The position numbers and the translations under genes are program-made. A stretch of DNA of 64,000 bases, taken from contig NW_021167082.1 in assembly GCF_003711515.1 (NCBI RefSeq), positions 2,287,691 to 2,351,690 of the forward strand, in the 5' to 3' direction. The notes under the pieces were generated by a model that was not told the DNA's origin, searched no databases, and saw only the letters and a program-made list of their open reading frames with translations. The stretch is from Sodiomyces alkalinus F11. Taxonomy: Eukaryota; Ascomycota; Sordariomycetes; Glomerellales; Plectosphaerellaceae. Positions 58,569 to 64,000 of this stretch are shown here, piece by piece. Position 1 is the first letter of the stretch; each line of letters begins with the position of its first letter.

Positions 58569-60373
58569 ATTAAATAGGTAGTCGCAAAGAGTGAAAAGGA
58601 GGGTCAAGTCAGGAACCAGATAGGATCATAATCGGGTTAGATTATAGGTATAGCTAAAGAATTAGATTAATCGCTAGCCTCTCTCTTAAAAGGGGGGGCT
58701 TCTTAGCTCTTTAAGACTACGTTCTACTACTCCCTACTACTTCTTAAAGACTACTTATTTACTTCGAGAGACTATTCTATTTACTAGTATAATAACTGCT
58801 TTATTTATGCCTTAAGGGGTCCTAGACTAGGCCTACCCTAGACCCCTGTGGGTTTATACTAGGGACCTATTATAACTACTGCTGTAGGCACCTAATACAG
58901 TGACCTCCCCTATATACTCCTGTCCTTAGAAGCCTGATCTGTGCCGGCCTCTCGGCTCCTCCGAAGACCTAGTCTCCGAGTCCATCCCCTAAATTTCGAT
59001 ACCCCGAACCAGAGCCCTCCACGATAGGACCCTGATAGGTCCTCGCCTGGTTCCTACACGGAGCCTCATTAGCCGTGGCTTTAACCTGGGTATATACCCC
59101 CTCCCTTCGATTTATTAACTAAAAACTACTAAAGCTAATATCTTACCCGGGACCCTAATAGGTTCTAGAGTGGTTCCTTCCCGGGTCTCCTAGTTTATCC
59201 CTTTATCCTCCGGGGTTATCCCTCTAATCCGTCTATAAAGACTCCTAGAGCTAGTATTATATAGGGTCCGATAGTACTCTTTCCTTCACTTCGTGGCTTC
59301 CTTTCTTTATACTAAAAATAGGTGCCTATATAACTATTACTAAAGGGATATCTCGTAATCCTGCTATTATCCCCTCTTCCTATTCTTTTCTTCCTCTTCT
59401 ATACCTAAATTTCGATTATACTATTAAATAAGTAGTCGTAAAGAGTGAAAAGATAGGGTTAAGTAAGGAACCAGGTATAACCACAATAGAGTTATAATAG
59501 GGTTAGAACGTAGGTATAGCTAAAGAGTTAGATTAATCGCTAGCCTCCCCCTTTAAAGGGGAGGCTCCTCCGCTCCTTAAGACTATATTTTGCTACTCCT
59601 CGAGGACTACTTATTTACTTCCTCGAGGGCTGCCTTATTTACTTCGAGGGACTATTCTATCTACTATATAATAACTACTTTATTTATGCCTTAAGGGGTC
59701 TTAGACTAGGCATGCCTAGACCCCTATAGGTTCACACTAAGGACTTATTATAACCACTACTATAGGCACCTAATATAGCGACCTTCCCCGCATACTCCTA
59801 TCCTTCGGAGCGCCTAATCCGTGCCGGCCTCTTGGCTCCTCCGAAACCTAGCCTCCGAGTCCGTTCCTAAATCCTAAATCCCTTAATTCTCCGAACCAGA
59901 GCCCTCCACGATAGGACCCTAATAGGTTCCCGCCTATTGCCCACACGGAGCCCTTTTAGCCGTGGCTTTAATCTACGTATACTCTCTCTCCCTTTATCTA
60001 TCGACTAAGGCCACTAATAAAGGCCACTGTCTTTTATACTTCCGAATCCGGCGCCGCGTACGGCTAAGTCCTATTAATCCACCTATGGCCGCGCCCTTAC
60101 TAGGACTCTAATAGGTTCTAGGGTAGTTCCTTCCCGGGCCGTCGAGTCTACCCTTTTATCCTCCTAGGCTATCCCTTTAATCTATCCATAAAGACTCCTA
60201 AAGCTAGTATTATATAGGGCCCGATGGTACTCCTTCCGTGAATTCGTAGCTTCCTTCTTTATACTAAAGATAGGTGCCTATATAACTGCTTTTTAGGGAT
60301 ATCTCGTAACCTACCGTTATTCCCTTTTCCTATTGTTTTCTTCCTCTCCTATACTTAATTTTCCGATTATACT
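58569..60373 (+). repeat. Two tandem ~0.9 kb units (possible tandem LTRs)
   Basis: Unit 1 (58569-59422, 854 bp) and unit 2 (59423-60373, 951 bp) are collinear. Each starts ATTAAATA(A/G)G then TAGTCG(C/T)AAAGAG and ends CGATTATACT. Unit 2 has extra sequence near 59625 and 60040. Pyrimidine-rich, GC-patchy sequence with no ORF resembles a long LTR. The unit next to the gag-like region at 60374 would be in the right place for a 5' LTR. Confidence 0.75.
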
Positions 60374-61960
60374 ATTCTTCGAGAGTTTTCCCCTAATCTA
60401 AGATACCGCGTACTAACGTGTTATAGTCTCTTATTAATTAACTACTATCTTATAAGTATTTCTAGATAGCTTTAGCCTATAATACTAGCTAACCACGCGT
60501 AGTTACTATACCTTACTCAGGAGATAATAACGATAATAATAAGCGTGCCGCTACTCCCGCGAGTATAACGCGATCCTCTAAAAGGATTAAGATCGTGGTT
60601 ACGGCGTTAACCTTATAGTCCGCTAGGCAGTCTACCCCGTAGCCTGCTACGCCGTAGCCGGCTATACTAAAGCCTCCTACTTCTACTACGGCTATATCGT
60701 CGTTAACTACTACACTATTAGTCGCTCCCCGTCAGAAGGTAGTAGATATCGGTATAGGCCGGGATCTAAGGGCGCCCTATATACGTTATACGGGTAAGTT
60801 AGTAACGATTAACTTTAAGGGAAAAACGTATACTATTAAGGCTAAGACGTGCTAACACGCCGATAATAGTCGGCGTACGGATAAGTGCTATTACTACTCT
60901 AAGTATAATAGCCTTAAATACCACGTAGTAAGTTATATATCGTTATTATTATCCTTATAGCCCTTCCCTTTATAGACTATTCCGTAGGCCCTATTAATCT
61001 AATACGTGTAATAGCTCCGTATTACCGGTAAGAACGCTACGGAGCAGCTATAAAAGGTTTTAGTTATCGCTGTCGAGAAAGGTAGCCTAAGTAAAAGTCG
61101 TTATATAAGTATTACTAACTATATCTCTTATTAACCCTATATAATACCCTTATTAATCCGTTATAGTACTAGGCTATAATAGTTTAATACTAGATTATCC
61201 TTAAAGAGGCTTTAGGTTAAGCGACGCTAGAGGTAAACCGGTTATCTACCGAGGAAGCTATAGCTACTCGGCGTTAAGCTAAGGAAATTACTAATACCCG
61301 TTAGAAAACAGCGGAAGATATCCACGAGAGGCTTAATAGTATAAAGTCGCTCCTTAAATAATTCGTCGGGTTATAGTAATAGCGTCTTACCGCTAAGTAG
61401 TAGCGGCTCGATATCGAGTAGTAACGCCTAGCGTTATACTAGCGCGACCTCACGGCCAAGGAACGTACGGCCGCTGCTTTCGAGTAGGTAGCTACCCTTA
61501 ACCTAGCCCAGGCTTAGGCCTAGGAAGACCTACCTACACCCTTAGGGTCTACCTTAGCCCCCGCGGGGGTTAGCTTTATAGGTAACGATATATTTAGTAA
61601 TAGTAGTGGCCCTGTATAACCTTAAGGCTTTATACCGTAAGGTCCCTAGGGTCCCCCGGATTCTTATAAAATACCCGATAATAACGATATAGGGCCGACC
61701 TTATTAGTAAAGAAGGGTAAGGGAAAGAAGGCTCTAACGCCCTCGACTTCTTTATTAGGGAAGAAGAAGAAGAAGTAGAAGGCGAAGACGCCTTTATCTC
61801 TTCGGCCTTCGATATTATCCGCGGGTAGTGGGTAAAAGGGGGGAATAACGGCTATTACCACGGGGTAGAGCTAGGTAGATATAGAGGATAATAGTAATAA
61901 GGTGGCTAGGCAGGAGCATACCCCTCTAAGCGATAAGTTAGTAGGGTTTAAGGATGCCGT
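60374..61960 (+). pseudogene. gag-like remnant with Cys/His cluster
   Basis: The plus strand reads as a Ser/Thr/Ala-rich N-terminal part, a globular part with conserved-looking Cys/His spacing (about 60850-60930, CYYYSKYNSLKYH), then a coiled, charged part (about 61200-61500). A Lys-rich end follows (GKKKKK at about 61760). This is a layout I associate with gag-like proteins of fungal LTR elements. No enzyme domain is seen. Identity is inferred from layout and position. Confidence 0.45.
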
Positions 61961-62329
61961 AAAGGGGCCATAATAGTATATATAGAGGAACGGTTATTTT
62001 TTTTAAGGTTTTTTACTAGCCTTCGGGTTAGGTTTTTTCTTTTTGTTTTAGCTAGCTTTAGGGTATTCCTATCGCAACCCTGACGGTCCTAACTATACTT
62101 CCCTTATAATATAATCGTGTCTCTATCGTAATAGTTAATTAAGGGGAGAAGTAGAGGAAAATAGACTTTAAGGGCGATAAGCTATTATACTAAAGGAATA
62201 AGAACGGGGTCGGGAGCAGGACGCCTAAAAAGGAAGACTAGAGATTAAGAGTAAAACGCTTAAAAGGAAGAAAACAGAAACCGAGGTAATAACGCCTATA
62301 TAGTCCCCGTCTAGGGTAAAGGGGGGTCC
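61961..62329. other. Non-coding junction
   Basis: The segment contains poly-T (about 61996-62004) and T-rich runs to 62050, then a purine-rich stretch (62140-62290) preceding the minus-strand Gypsy coding region. No ORF or RNA gene is recognised. Confidence 0.4.
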
Positions 62330-64000
62330 CTGCCTCAGAATTTTTCTCCACGGCCTACTAAAGGGTTTTTCTAGGTTAATATAGCCGATACGCGGTCCCT
62401 TATCTCTATTAAGTCCCCTACGGGAATAGTGTATAAGCCCGTTTAGTTCCTAGTAAGCCTCGTTATCCGTAAGGAGGAGGGGAGATAGGATAACGTCCTT
62501 ATATTATATCTATAAGGTCTCCTATAGGAATAGTGTATAGACCTATATAGTCCCCGGATAGTCTTATTTTAAGTAGGCGTCGACGAGTTTATCGGGGACG
62601 TTCCGTTTCGACTCCTAAGTATTCTTCTTATCGCTATAGCCCGCCTATTTAATTAAGTACTAGCGCTATTTACCTTAGTATCGGTAGTCCAGGATAGCTT
62701 TAACCGCGTACTTATTCGATTCTAGTTCGATATCGACCACGGGTGGTTCCGGTTATAACCTATCGCGGGACCTCTATAGTTTTAGCAGGGAAACCGGGAA
62801 CACGTTATAAATCCTTATATCTTTTAGTAACACTAACTAGTAAGCTAGGCTATACGTACTAATAACCTTAGTTACCTTATACAGACTAATAAACTTATCG
62901 CTAAGCTTTTTCGAGGGTCTTTTCTATCGGATATTCTTCGTGGATAATAAGATATACTCGCCTACCTTAAAGGAGCGCTAGGTATAGCCGTTATTATAAT
63001 ACCGTTTATAGGAGGCCTACGCCCTCCTAATAAGGTCCGAAATAGACCGGCGCTAGGCTATAAGGTGCTCCGCACGGCGTTTAGCCCCGGCGGCACGAAT
63101 CTTATTTACCCTCGGGAGCTATACTTTATTAGGACCTTAGAGGTTATAACCTATTAACGTATCGGATAGGGTATAACGTATTATAGAATACTATACTATA
63201 CTATAGGTGAATTCTGCTAAGGGTAACCGGTTAACCTAGTTATCCTATTCCTGCGAGTAGAATACCCGAAAATGGTACTCGAGATTCTGATTCTATCGTT
63301 CCGTCTATCTATCCGTTTACGGTACCACGCTATAGATAGCCGTCTTATAGTGCCGAGGCAGCGATATAAGGTTACCTAAAAACGACTCGTACATAATACT
63401 CCGCGATCGGATATAATACTATTAGGTAGACTAAAGGTGCGGAAAACGGGGTGCTATAAGGACTTAGCTAACCCTTCTACTATTAGGCTATTATTCAAGG
63501 GGATATAAATCGAGTACTTTATTAGGCGGTATACTAGTATAAGGATAGTGTCCCTTTTCCTGTCTATAGTCCCGCTATAACCCGGCGGTAGGCCTGTGAT
63601 AAAGTTAATAGATATCTTTATAAAGGGGTATTAGGGTATTAGGAGACTCGCTAGCTCGCTATAAGGCTTATAGTACCGCGGCTTAGTGCGCTAATAGATG
63701 GTATAGGTAGATATAAACTACCGGATATCCCTAGGTAAATAATCCTAAAAGTAAAAGTCCGAAATTCTCTTAATAGTCCTCGTAACCCTGTAATGCCCTA
63801 CGCTAGGTCTAGTATAGAAATACTACAAACCCTTTTATCGGAGGCTAGAGTAGTCTAGCACGAAAACGCGATTCTTAAAACGAAGGATACCACTACATTT
63901 AGACTAATATCCGTACGTGGTATCGTTACCGTGGGCCTTACGCTATCTAGTATAAAAAGGGTTATCCGCTTACGCCTCTACTACCTCTTTTAGTAAGGTG
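62330..64000 (-). pseudogene. Chromodomain Gypsy (chromovirus) G5, integrase end
   Basis: On the minus strand the C-terminal end of integrase is clear. FKVGEYILLSTKNI lies near 62970, KLSDKFISLYKV near 62890, and IYNVFPVSLLKL near 62790. A chromodomain follows, with YLIK-(W)-AGY at 62636-62659 (Trp codon now TAG). Integrase core sequence extends toward 64000. Chromoviruses use this domain to target heterochromatin. RIP stops are abundant; RT lies beyond the window. Confidence 0.78.

Noticed and set aside
1..64000. A biosynthetic gene cluster or giant Starship-type element
   Set aside because: No backbone enzymes, tyrosine recombinase captain, or cargo genes are visible; the only intact genes are two housekeeping genes.

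Overview
The window looks like a repeat-rich segment of a filamentous ascomycete (Pezizomycotina-type) genome. About 60 kb of 64 kb is nested transposable elements whose CpA/TpG dinucleotides have almost all become TpA while CpG stays common. That is the signature of repeat-induced point mutation (RIP), and it explains why so few reading frames stay open. Two intact intron-bearing genes sit in a 3.7 kb un-mutated island: a mitochondrial adrenodoxin/ferredoxin reductase (22228-23994, +, 542 aa) and the electron transfer flavoprotein alpha subunit (24019-25134, -, 347 aa). They are convergent, with 24 bp between stop codons, and both are FAD proteins of mitochondrial electron transfer. No other intact host gene is supported.  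Layout. 1-2979 and 10535-14716: a minus-strand Gypsy element (G2) running off the left edge, split by a complete 7.6 kb plus-strand Gypsy (G1, 2980-10534, 204-bp LTRs, TCCCC target duplication). G1 itself carries a tRNA-derived SINE (8125-8608) with a 14-bp target duplication. 15440-21827: a minus-strand Copia (family A) split by a 2.07 kb non-autonomous family A member (15940-18009), a second SINE copy (19606-20091), a 0.45 kb MITE and an 827-bp foldback element. 21828-25478: the gene island. 25479-28994: an LTR and gag-like remnant, then Copia-B gag. 28995-35313: a full-length Copia-A inserted in Copia-B. 36231-37796: an internally deleted G1 copy. 37797-42299: a Tad-like LINE with ORF1 and ORF2 remnants. 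42300-47971: Copia-A copy lacking its 3' LTR. 47972-53410: minus-strand Gypsy G3 carrying a solo LTR (50961-51318). 53640-56760: Gypsy G4 remnant ending in an LTR. 56761-58210: inverted LINE fragment. 58569-60373: two tandem ~0.9 kb units. 60374-61960: gag-like remnant. 62330-64000: minus-strand chromodomain Gypsy (chromovirus) remnant.  The most interesting items are the paired SINE copies (strong conserved hairpins and an early T-run), the long-arm foldback element, the gag-only Copia derivative, the coding minisatellite in Copia-A, and RIP that stops inside the LTRs on both sides of the gene island. Coordinates of LTR, SINE and target-duplication ends were read directly. Internal domain borders are approximate because frames are broken.
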